Assembly (NCBI GenBank): GCA_964559135.1
Contig: CAZLGG010000164.1
Location: 1-5,819, forward strand
DNA length: 5,819 nt
Source of the DNA: DRQF01 sp964559135
GTDB taxonomy: Bacteria; Planctomycetota; GCA-002687715; DRQF01
Direction of reading: 5' to 3'
Part shown: one piece after another, positions 1-4,906 of the stretch
Layout of the letters: the number at the start of each line of letters is the position of its first letter
Numbering within the stretch: position 1 is the first letter of the stretch
Position numbers and translations under genes: made by a program
The notes under the pieces: generated by a model
Seen by the model: only the letters and a program-made list of their open reading frames with translations
Told to the model about the DNA's origin: nothing
Database searches by the model: none

Positions 1-2
1 CC

Positions 3-24
3 GGGTAAGAGCGCAGCTCTTCCC
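3..24. repeat. Inverted repeat (hairpin) near left edge
   Basis: AAGAGC at 7-12 and GCTCTT at 16-21 are exact inverted copies around the 3-nt loop GCA. The stem extends outward as GGG (3-5) against CCC (22-24) if T6 is bulged. It could be the end of an upstream transcript, but no T-run follows it on either strand. It does not extend into a tRNA cloverleaf: there is no T-arm or CCA end downstream. Confidence 0.5.
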
Positions 25-31
25 TGGGCTC

Positions 32-54
32 GGCCCGCCCGCCGAAGGCGGGCC
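32..54. repeat. GC-rich perfect 8-bp stem-loop
   Basis: GGCCCGCC at 32-39 pairs exactly with GGCGGGCC at 47-54 around the 7-nt loop CGCCGAA. This very stable hairpin is typical of the stem of a transcription terminator, but a C-run rather than a T-run follows on the plus strand, so it is not a classical intrinsic terminator. It may end transcription of whatever lies left of the window, or be part of the end of the mobile element remnant that follows. Confidence 0.5.
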
Positions 55-70
55 CCCCCCATGGGGGGGG
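53..70. repeat. C8-AT-G8 perfect palindrome
   Basis: Eight C (53-60), AT, then eight G (63-70) form an 18-bp perfect palindrome; a ninth G follows at 71. It shares C53-C54 with the preceding stem-loop. Homopolymer runs of this length are prone to slippage, so length variation in the population or an assembly error are both possible. Confidence 0.75.
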
Positions 71-74
71 GAAT

Positions 75-89
75 TGAGAACGAGTCTCA
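75..89. promoter_or_regulatory. Fur-box-like inverted repeat
   Basis: TGAGA (75-79) and TCTCA (85-89) are exact inverted copies separated by ACGAG. The 15-bp site TGAGAACGAGTCTCA has the arrangement of a 7-1-7 Fur site (consensus TGATAATGATTATCA), with the inner positions imperfect. It lies 20 bp before the ATG of the transposase remnant. With no iron gene beside it, this could equally be part of the terminal sequence of the insertion element, or chance. Confidence 0.25.
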
Positions 90-109
90 GGGGGCTTGGA
101 GTTGTGGAT

Positions 110-375
110 ATGTCGCACGACTCGGCCGGCTTCAAGGCCAGGATGGTCGCCCCCATGTCGGGTCCGGAGTCGATCAGCGCCAACGCGCTGTCGCAGGAAG
201 TGGGGGTCTCCCAGGGAACGTTGTCGCGATGGCTTCGGGAAGCGCGTACTGTGGGGGGAGCAGCAAGAGCGAAAGAAACCGGGTAAAGGGTTCTCTACGG
301 CGTTCGGCCGAGGAGACGTTTCACCTGGTCATGGAAGCGACGGCTTCAGCCGCCCCGAGGAGGGGCCGTCATGAT
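110..375 (+). pseudogene. Decayed transposase, IS3 OrfA-like (frameshifted)
   Basis: The reading starts at ATG 110, with GGAG at 98-101 as a plausible ribosome binding site. The first part gives MSHDSAGFKARMV, then a helix-turn-helix ending in ALSQEVGVSQGTLSRWLREA. This is the N-terminal DNA-binding pattern of IS3-type OrfA transposases (FKARMV..., LAxEVGVxQxTLSRWLREA). That frame stops at 284-286. The expected continuation is present in other frames: ERKKPGKG is read in the next frame from about 267-290, and SLRRSAEETFHLVMEA, matching the family's 'SAEEKxRLVMEA' stretch, is read in the third frame from about 292. A G6 run at 253-258 is a natural place for the first shift. Beyond about 375 the match fades. 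No OrfB (DDE integrase) is visible and no matching terminal inverted repeats could be assigned. The remnant is most likely inactive. The right end is approximate, and sequencing indels are an alternative explanation for the shifts. Confidence 0.6.
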
Positions 376-580
376 GTCTCGGTGCCAGCCGGCCCGCGCT
401 TTCCGCGGCCTGCGGACATCAGGGGAATACCCGACTCGTCCCAAGAGCGGCGCAGCGAAGCCGTTCGGCAGCCCTCGACGGTGCGATGAGCCGAACACGG
501 CCCCCAGCGGCGGTCCACGAGCCGTATTCCGGCTCGTAGCCGCGGGTCGACGCGGAATCGCAGCCCTGGCCGAAGAATGC
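376..580. other. Stretch without a recognisable gene
   Basis: Open frames here (for example plus-strand 371-754) translate to arginine-, proline- and alanine-rich sequence with no motif I recognise, no good ribosome binding site, and overlap with the real gene that starts at 667. A short piece near 550-590, read as RGIAALAEE, faintly recalls the 'KALAEAAALL' helix late in OrfA transposases, so the remnant may extend further in a more decayed state. I see no tRNA, riboswitch or array. Confidence 0.5.
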
Positions 581-610
581 TTGGAGAGGAGCCCCGAGAA
601 AGGCTATTCT
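581..610 (+). promoter_or_regulatory. Candidate sigma70 promoter for the XRE-type gene
   Basis: TTGGAG at 581-586 and TATTCT at 605-610 are separated by 18 bp. Each keeps part of the consensus (3 of 6 and 4 of 6). Transcription would start near 617, giving a leader of about 50 nt that contains the 642-653 palindrome and the ribosome binding site. No better pair is visible between 490 and 660. Confidence 0.35.
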
Positions 611-641
611 TGGAGCCGCGTTATTGGATACGGAGTGCGCC

Positions 642-653
642 GGCCCGCGGGCC
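642..653. promoter_or_regulatory. 12-bp perfect palindrome, candidate operator
   Basis: GGCCCGCGGGCC is identical to its reverse complement. It lies between the predicted transcription start (about 617) and the ribosome binding site (656-663) of a gene for a helix-turn-helix protein. Autoregulation through such a site is common for XRE-type proteins, so an operator is a reasonable guess. In GC-rich DNA a palindrome of this composition can also occur by chance. Confidence 0.3.
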
Positions 654-666
654 AGAAAGGTGAATC

Positions 667-1167
667 TTGGTCACACCCCTTCAGCACTGTGTTGCCGACC
701 TCATGTCCGCCTACGAGGAGAAGGTTGGGCAGCATATCTCAGGTCGAGAATTGAGTCTGAGGATCGGAAAGTCGCGCAATCATATTTCCCAGATCCTCAA
801 CGACGGGCTCGTGCCTTCCGGCGAGGTCCTTTCCCTTCTGGGACGGCATCTCGAGGCTGACGATGCCGGGATGAACCGCCTTCTTCTCTCAGCGATGCGG
901 ACCAAGGTGATCAAGCGCGCCAGGGATTCCTACTGGTTGCGCGAGGCGCTCGAGATGATGTCGCACGTCAGTCATGAGCGGAACAATCTGCGGCGATTCA
1001 TCGAGACTTCGGGGGAATGGGAGCCCTACGAGGCGTGGCGGGAGGAGTTCGGCGAGGACGAATCCCCCGACCCCATCGAGATGTCCCCCGAAGAGGAGGA
1101 GCGGGCCCGGGCGGCGGTGGCGGCTCGATCCCGCGAAGCCGCCGCCCAGGACCAGGACGAGACCTGA
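667..1167 (+). CDS. XRE/Cro-type helix-turn-helix protein with acidic tail
   Basis: This is a predicted cytoplasmic 166-residue DNA-binding protein. Residues about 26-66 (GRELSLRIGKSRNHISQILN, then a helix ending LGRHLEADD) have the pattern of a lambda-repressor-like domain: 'ELSLRIGKS' is the first HTH helix and turn, and 'RNHISQILN' the recognition helix. The middle (70-115) is helical and basic (TKVIKRARDSYWLREA). The last 45 residues are dominated by Glu, Asp, Arg and Ala, with no domain I recognise. The start is TTG at 667, chosen because AAAGGTGA at 656-663 sits just before it; the next in-frame start, ATG 703, has no ribosome binding site. Target and effector are unknown. Its stop directly abuts the stop of the convergent methyltransferase gene. 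It follows a transposase remnant, so it may be accessory DNA, but its base composition looks like its neighbours'. The HTH call is fairly secure; a role as repressor is inferred. Confidence 0.75.
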   Translation: MVTPLQHCVADLMSAYEEKVGQHISGRELSLRIGKSRNHISQILNDGLVPSGEVLSLLGRHLEADDAGMNRLLLSAMRTKVIKRARDSYWLREALEMMSHVSHERNNLRRFIETSGEWEPYEAWREEFGEDESPDPIEMSPEEEERARAAVAARSREAAAQDQDET

Positions 1168-1189
1168 TCAGCGCTGGAGCGCCGGTCTC
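1159..1189. terminator. Inverted repeat over the convergent gene junction
   Basis: GAGACC (1159-1164) pairs with GGTCTC (1184-1189). Inside it, GCGC (1171-1174) pairs with GCGC (1179-1182) around the loop TGGA. Between the two stems lie TGATCA on one side and a single C on the other. TGATCA contains both stop codons: TGA 1165-1167 on plus and its minus-strand partner at 1168-1170. A hairpin exactly between convergent genes suggests a bidirectional terminator or attenuator. There is no T-run on either side, so it would not be a standard intrinsic terminator. Confidence 0.35.
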
Positions 1190-2103
1190 AGCTCCTGCGC
1201 GAGCAGGAACTCCAACGACGCGTTGTCTTGACGCTCCATGGCACCCACGATTTTCGCAAAAATAGGGTGGATGTCAGTGAGATTCTCTCCGGAGCCGAGC
1301 AGAAGGTCCGCCAGGCTGGAAATGGACTGGAATGCCCCTCCAGGGTCGTTGTTCCCGAAGGCCTGCAAGGCTTCATCGATGAGATCGATCGCCGGTTGAT
1401 GGGCGTTCGAGATGTTCGGCGAATCCGCGGGGGAGGTCGCGTCGGCGGGAAGGGCGCCCTCGCCTTGCTCGTCGAGCAGAGGCAGGATCTGGGCCGCCAA
1501 GCTGTTCCGCTTCTCGCAGAGAAGAACCATGTGTCCCGTGTCGGGATCCTCTCTCAGAAGGCGAATGTGCCAGCCGAAGTCCTCGATGCGCTGGGTCCAG
1601 AATGACGCCGGTCGGGCGCCTTCCGAGTGAGACTCCGTCGAAGGCATCGTCATCATCATGTACGAGTTCGAGAGTCGGTCCATCTTGGCGAGAAGTTCGG
1701 AAATCCGGGAATTGGGAACGTACTGGGCCATGTTGCAGCACAGGACGAGGTCGAAGTAGCCCTCTTCGAAGTCCCACTGGAAAATGTCGGCCGACTCCAC
1801 ATGGGGGATCGGACTGCCGGTGGGGTCGAGATCGATACCGTGAGCTTCGTAGCCGGCCTCCTGGAGGGCTTTGACGGCGGAACCGTCACCGCATCCCAGA
1901 TCCAGGACCGAATGGAAGCGGATCTCCTCGGTGATCCAGGGGAGCACCGTGAAGGCGTGGTTGGGGCCCAGGTCCTCGAATTCCTTCCGGGGTTTCGAGG
2001 TCGTTTCGACGACGGGGGGGTGATCCGAGTCGATGCCGGCGGCCGCGTGTTCCTGTGTCGACGTCTGCCCGTCGGACGATTGGGCATCGGAAATGCGAAG
2101 CAT
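1168..2103 (-). CDS. Class I SAM-dependent methyltransferase with helical C-terminal extension
   Basis: Predicted cytoplasmic enzyme of 311 residues that moves a methyl group from S-adenosylmethionine to an unknown acceptor. Residues 1-45 are polar and probably disordered. The Rossmann-like domain spans about 46-205: motif I VLDLGCGDG at 66-74 (SAM-binding glycine loop), the acidic end of strand 2 in GIDLDP at 89-94, ADIFQWDF at 105-112, and motif IV FDLVLCCNMAQYVP at 117-130. The layout is that of the Methyltransf_11/25-like families. Residues 205-311 follow a Pro/Ala/Ser linker and are helical, ending in IFAKIVGAMERQDNASLEFL and LLAQELRPAL. That ending faintly recalls short 'GDYxLLADLLEYEL'-type tails on proteins of glycan and flagellin-modification loci; this is from memory and weak. 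The start is ATG at 2103, preceded by AGGAGG 6 nt upstream. An in-frame GTG at 2199 would add 32 residues but lacks a ribosome binding site. The gene stands alone on its strand, so context does not reveal the substrate. Confidence 0.85.
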   Translation of the reverse strand: MLRISDAQSSDGQTSTQEHAAAGIDSDHPPVVETTSKPRKEFEDLGPNHAFTVLPWITEEIRFHSVLDLGCGDGSAVKALQEAGYEAHGIDLDPTGSPIPHVESADIFQWDFEEGYFDLVLCCNMAQYVPNSRISELLAKMDRLSNSYMMMTMPSTESHSEGARPASFWTQRIEDFGWHIRLLREDPDTGHMVLLCEKRNSLAAQILPLLDEQGEGALPADATSPADSPNISNAHQPAIDLIDEALQAFGNNDPGGAFQSISSLADLLLGSGENLTDIHPIFAKIVGAMERQDNASLEFLLAQELRPALQR

Positions 2104-2115
2104 GGTATTCCTCCT
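2104..2115 (-). promoter_or_regulatory. Strong ribosome binding site fixing the methyltransferase start
   Basis: On the minus strand AGGAGG (complement of 2110-2115) lies 6 nt before ATG 2103, in the context AGAGGAGGAATACC-ATG. This is a near-perfect Shine-Dalgarno sequence. It decides against the longer reading that would begin at GTG 2199. Confidence 0.85.
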
Positions 2116-2181
2116 CTGGTCCATCGCACCTATCGGACGAGGGCCTACCCACTCCACAGGAAAAAACGGAAACTCCTGATC

Positions 2182-2198
2182 TGTCGTATTTTCCGACA
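2182..2198. promoter_or_regulatory. TGTCG-N7-CGACA inverted repeat between divergent genes
   Basis: TGTCG (2182-2186) and CGACA (2194-2198) are exact inverted copies separated by the AT-rich TATTTTC. The 5-7-5 spacing fits a dimeric regulator site. It lies in the region between the minus-strand methyltransferase gene and the plus-strand gene at 2291, where a site could control either. A 10-bp palindrome CATGATCATG follows at 2219-2228. Which regulator, if any, binds is unknown. Confidence 0.35.
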
Positions 2199-2255
2199 CT
2201 TCGGATGCCGGGGCGCTGCATGATCATGGGCTGCGGGACGGCGCGGGGGGGCTCT

Positions 2256-2284
2256 CTGGCTCCCGGTCGCGAGCCTCGTATAAT
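2256..2284 (+). promoter_or_regulatory. Promoter with consensus -10, giving a leaderless transcript
   Basis: TATAAT at 2279-2284 is a perfect -10 element. CTGGCT at 2256-2261, 17 bp upstream, matches the -35 consensus at 3 of 6. Transcription is expected about 7 nt after the -10, at or next to 2291, which is the A of the ATG of the next gene. Only CCCCCC lies between the -10 and the ATG, with no room for a ribosome binding site. Confidence 0.7.
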
Positions 2285-2290
2285 CCCCCC

Positions 2291-2626
2291 ATGTCTTCGA
2301 AAGCCATCATTCGCGTCACTTGTCCGGAGTGCGGCGGGCGCCTCGAGATCGATGTTTCCCGGGAAAAGGTGCTTTCTCACACGTCCCGGCACGACCTCGA
2401 CAAGGCCAGCCCCGAGGAAAAAGAGAAGATGTTCGACGATGTCGTCCAGAGGGTGAAAGCTCGCAAGGACAAGGGCAACGACCTCTTCGATGCGGCTTTG
2501 AAGAAGGTGGAGGAGACCGAGGATCGCCTGGACGCCTTGTTCGGGGAGGTCAAGAAGAAGGTCTCCGAGGAGGCCGAGAAGGGCATCGACCCCGAAGACG
2601 ACCCCCGCCGCCTTTTCTGGGATTGA
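2291..2626 (+). CDS. Small zinc-knuckle and coiled-coil protein, function unknown
   Basis: Predicted soluble protein of 111 residues with no signal peptide. The N-terminus reads IIRVTCPECGGRLEIDV: one CPxCGG knuckle (Cys11, Cys14), typical of half a zinc ribbon. There is no second CxxC; His30 and His34 (VLSHTSRH) follow at a spacing that would allow a C2H2-type site, Cys-x2-Cys-x15-His-x3-His. From about 40 to 100 the chain is highly charged (KEKMFDDVVQRVKARKDKG, then LKKVEETEDRLDALFGEVKK), predicted helical and probably coiled-coil. It ends in an acidic Pro/Asp tail. I recall similar short conserved proteins in environmental Gram-negative genomes, without assigned function. The only credible start is ATG 2291; the next in-frame Met lies deep in the helix. 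There is no Shine-Dalgarno sequence, and the promoter position implies a leaderless mRNA. Zinc binding is inferred from the motif. Confidence 0.8.
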   Translation: MSSKAIIRVTCPECGGRLEIDVSREKVLSHTSRHDLDKASPEEKEKMFDDVVQRVKARKDKGNDLFDAALKKVEETEDRLDALFGEVKKKVSEEAEKGIDPEDDPRRLFWD

Positions 2627-2651
2627 TCCGTCACCGGGGGACTCCTATAAG
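2623..2651 (+). promoter_or_regulatory. Promoter for the small protein-ClC pair
   Basis: TTGATC (2623-2628) and TATAAG (2646-2651) are separated by 17 bp, with 4 of 6 and 5 of 6 matches to consensus. The -35 box overlaps the TGA stop (2624-2626) of the preceding gene. Expected transcription start is near 2658, leaving a leader of about 94 nt before the ATG at 2752. That leader contains the palindrome CGGGCCCG (2706-2713), but I see no riboswitch fold I recognise. Confidence 0.6.
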
Positions 2652-2751
2652 GATGCGACCTTCACGCCTCCAGTCGGTGTTCCGCGGATCTTCTTGACGA
2701 CCTCCCGGGCCCGACTGCCGGAGAGCTTGGGTACGAGGGGAGAATCCCGCC

Positions 2752-2994
2752 ATGGCAGCCGTCAAACACACGAAGACCTTCAAGAAATACGGCGACGAGT
2801 ACCGACCCGACGTCGTGGAAGCCACTCGGACCTGGGTCAAGGACCACCCGTCCCAGTTCGAGGTCTACGAGGATGCCAGCATCATCAAGGTGACCGGAAC
2901 GCCCGATGACGTGGACGCGATGGTGAAGAGCCTGAGAGAGCGGTTCGGAACTCCACTCCCCGGAGAAGATCCTCCCAAAGAATCGAAGGCTTAG
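2752..2994 (+). CDS. Small conserved-looking protein of unknown function, upstream of ClC
   Basis: This is an 80-residue, soluble, strongly charged protein I do not recognise. It has no signal peptide, membrane segment or metal motif. The pattern suggests a small alpha/beta fold: helix around VVEATRTWVKDHPS, strands FEVYED and SIIKVTG, then helix PDDVDAMVKSLRERFG and a flexible Pro/Lys tail. ATG 2752 is preceded by GAGGGGAGA at 2735-2743, a good ribosome binding site 8 nt upstream. Its stop (TAG 2992-2994) is 2 bp before the GTG of the ClC gene, and the ClC ribosome binding site lies inside its last codons, so the two are almost certainly co-transcribed and translationally coupled. This suggests a regulatory or accessory role for the channel, but coupling alone does not prove it. 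Confidence 0.75.
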   Translation: MAAVKHTKTFKKYGDEYRPDVVEATRTWVKDHPSQFEVYEDASIIKVTGTPDDVDAMVKSLRERFGTPLPGEDPPKESKA

Positions 2995-2996
2995 CC

Positions 2997-4832
2997 GTGA
3001 CAGAGAGTTTTCGCCGGAAGGTCTGGCGCAGCGCCAGCGCCATGCTCGCCATGGCTGCCGTCGTCGGTGTCGTGGCCGGTTTGGGCGCCATCATCTTCGA
3101 GTTCCTCTCCCAATTCGTCTTTCACTACGTGCTCGGTGAGGTCGCGGGCTACGCCCCTCGAGGGCCCGCTGGGGAACACCTCCTCTTCGAGCATTCCGCG
3201 CCGGCTCAGATCTCGATCCTCGCTCTGCTGCTCCTGCCCGGGCTGGGCGGGCTGATCAGCGGGTGGATTTGCACCACCTTCGCTCCCGAAGCCCGTGGAC
3301 ACGGAACCGATGCGGCCATCGAGGCCTATCACCGCAAGGGAGGCCGCGTGCGGGCGCGGGTGCCCGGCATCAAGACCCTGGCGACCGTCATCTCCCTCGG
3401 CACGGGCGGCAGTGGCGGACGCGAAGGTCCGATCGCTCAGATCGGCGCCGGATTCGGCTCCTGGTTCGCGACCACGATGGGTCTCACCGCGCGCCAACGA
3501 AGAATCCTCCTCGCCGCGGGCATGGGGGCCGGAATCGGGGCCATCTTTCGGGCTCCTCTCGCCGGCGCGATCTTCGCGTCGGAAGTCATGTACCGGGACG
3601 CGGATTTGGAGCCGGACTGCCTGCTTCCGTCGTTCGTCGCGTCCGCGGTGGCCTATTGCGTCTTCTGTGGTTGGCTCGGCGAATGGGGGCACCTGCTCGC
3701 CATGACGGATCCCCCCGCCTTCCGCAACATTTTCGAGATCCTGCCCTACACGTTGCTCGCTCTGGCGTTGGTCCCCGTCATCATCGTTTACGTGAAGACT
3801 TTTTACGGAATCGACCACTTTGTGGAGAGGCTGCCCGGACCGCCGCCGATCTATTCGGCGCTCGGCGGACTTCTGACCGGCGCCGTCGGCATCGTGCTTT
3901 GGAAGCTCATGGGTGATAAGCGGGCTCTTGCCGTCCTGGCCTACGGCTATGGAGTGCTGCAAGACGCTTTCGACGGGCATCTCGTCGGGTGGACAGGGGC
4001 CATGCTCCTCTTACTCGTGGCTTTCGGAAAGATCTTGACGACGTCGCTCACGATCGGGACCGGGGGCAGTGGTGGCGTGTTCGGCCCGAGCATGGTGATC
4101 GGGGGCGGCGTCGGGGGAGCCGTGGGGCTCATCGCTCATCAATACGGCTTCGTCGACCATCCGTCCGCGTTCGTCGTGGTGGGAATGTGCGGCTTCTTCG
4201 CGGGCGCGGCGTGCACGCCCATCTCGACCATCATCATGGTCAGCGAGATCACGGGTTCCTACGAACTCCTCATGCCGGCGATGTGGGTCTGCGCGATCAC
4301 ATTCATCCTCACGTCGAAGTGGTCGATCTACGACAAGCAGGAAAAGAATCGCGCCTTCTCCCCGGCCCACAAGGGCGAATTCACTTCGCCTCTCCTCCAG
4401 AACATGCGGGTCTCCGACGTCATGGAGGAGGGGCGAGGCTTCATCACGGTCTCCGTCGGAACCAAGCTGAAAGACATCGTTCAACTGGTCTCCAAGACTC
4501 ACGCCGACTACTTCCCCGTTGTCGACGACGAGGGACACCTCGTGGGGATCTTCTCCGCCCACGACGTGCGAGAACAGCTCTACGACGATACGCTGCACGA
4601 ATTGGCCGTCGCCGCCGACATCATGACGTCCGATCCCATCACGGTATTCCCGGACGAGGATCTCCACGTGGCTCTCGAGAAATTCAACCTGAAGAACATC
4701 GACGAGTTGCCCGTGGTCGCGAGGGACGACCCCCGAAAGCTGATCGGAATGCTCCGACGTCGCGCCATCACCCGTGCCTACGATCTCAAACTGCAGGAGT
4801 TGAAGGCCGAATTGGAAGAGGCCGCGGGCTGA
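2997..4832 (+). CDS. ClC-family chloride channel/transporter with tandem CBS domains
   Basis: Inner-membrane protein of 611 residues that moves chloride or a similar anion. Residues about 15-440 form the ClC membrane core with many hydrophobic helices. Signature regions: ARGHGTDAAIEAYHRKGG (99-116) at the GSGIP position; GTGGSGGREGP (135-145) with the gating glutamate Glu143; SEVMYRD (195-201), where Val197 aligns with the internal proton glutamate Glu203 of E. coli ClC; GTGGSGGVFGPS (354-365) at the GxFxP position; and Tyr445 in SIYDKQ, matching the pore tyrosine. Two cytoplasmic CBS domains follow (about 470-530, MRVSDVM..., and 541-598, DIMTSDPITV...), which in this family bind adenine nucleotides and regulate gating. 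The start is GTG 2997, with GAAGG at 2985-2989; the next candidate, ATG 3042, would cut the first helix. It forms an operon with the 80-residue gene before it. Family assignment is secure; channel versus antiporter is not settled. Confidence 0.95.
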   Translation: MTESFRRKVWRSASAMLAMAAVVGVVAGLGAIIFEFLSQFVFHYVLGEVAGYAPRGPAGEHLLFEHSAPAQISILALLLLPGLGGLISGWICTTFAPEARGHGTDAAIEAYHRKGGRVRARVPGIKTLATVISLGTGGSGGREGPIAQIGAGFGSWFATTMGLTARQRRILLAAGMGAGIGAIFRAPLAGAIFASEVMYRDADLEPDCLLPSFVASAVAYCVFCGWLGEWGHLLAMTDPPAFRNIFEILPYTLLALALVPVIIVYVKTFYGIDHFVERLPGPPPIYSALGGLLTGAVGIVLWKLMGDKRALAVLAYGYGVLQDAFDGHLVGWTGAMLLLLVAFGKILTTSLTIGTGGSGGVFGPSMVIGGGVGGAVGLIAHQYGFVDHPSAFVVVGMCGFFAGAACTPISTIIMVSEITGSYELLMPAMWVCAITFILTSKWSIYDKQEKNRAFSPAHKGEFTSPLLQNMRVSDVMEEGRGFITVSVGTKLKDIVQLVSKTHADYFPVVDDEGHLVGIFSAHDVREQLYDDTLHELAVAADIMTSDPITVFPDEDLHVALEKFNLKNIDELPVVARDDPRKLIGMLRRRAITRAYDLKLQELKAELEEAAG

Positions 4833-4865
4833 TCGATTGCCCGCGGACGCACCAGATCGTTTTTT
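4822..4865 (+). terminator. Candidate terminator after the ClC gene
   Basis: CCGCGGGC (4822-4829) pairs exactly with GCCCGCGG (4839-4846) around a 9-nt loop that contains most of the TGA stop codon of the ClC gene. A T6 tract follows at 4860-4865, 13 nt after the stem. That gap is longer than in classical intrinsic terminators, so termination may be partial or the hairpin may mainly protect the mRNA end. Confidence 0.4.
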
Positions 4866-4890
4866 GAAGCCCTCGGCCTGGCCGGATACC
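4864..4890 (+). promoter_or_regulatory. Weak candidate promoter for the efflux adaptor gene
   Basis: TTGAAG (4864-4869) and GATACC (4885-4890) lie 15 bp apart. Both match consensus only partly and the spacing is short. If used, transcription would begin near 4897, about 10 nt before ATG 4907. The gene may instead depend on read-through from the ClC operon. Confidence 0.2.
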
Positions 4891-4906
4891 GTGACCGACG
4901 TTCATC

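Noticed and set aside
1..54. Possible partial tRNA at the left edge (GGTAAGAGCGCAGCTCTT resembles a D-arm)
   Set aside because: No anticodon stem, variable loop, T-arm (GTTCGAATC type) or acceptor end follows in register. The similarity is explained by the hairpin at 3-24.
371..754. 127-codon plus-strand open frame before and into the XRE-type gene
   Set aside because: It has biased Arg/Pro/Ser content, overlaps the real HTH gene in another frame and has no supporting motif; at most it includes decayed transposase sequence.
1168..2199. 343-residue version of the methyltransferase starting at GTG 2199
   Set aside because: It has no ribosome binding site before the GTG, while ATG 2103 has AGGAGG at 6 nt. 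The extra 32 residues carry no motif and would overlap the regulatory dyad.
1627..2223. 198-codon plus-strand open frame inside the methyltransferase gene
   Set aside because: It is antisense to the clear SAM-binding motifs of the minus-strand gene and has no recognisable domain.
2991..3980. 329-codon minus-strand open frame opposite the ClC gene
   Set aside because: It is low-complexity Asp/Gly/Arg/His-rich sequence produced by the codon bias of the ClC gene on the other strand, with no domain signature.
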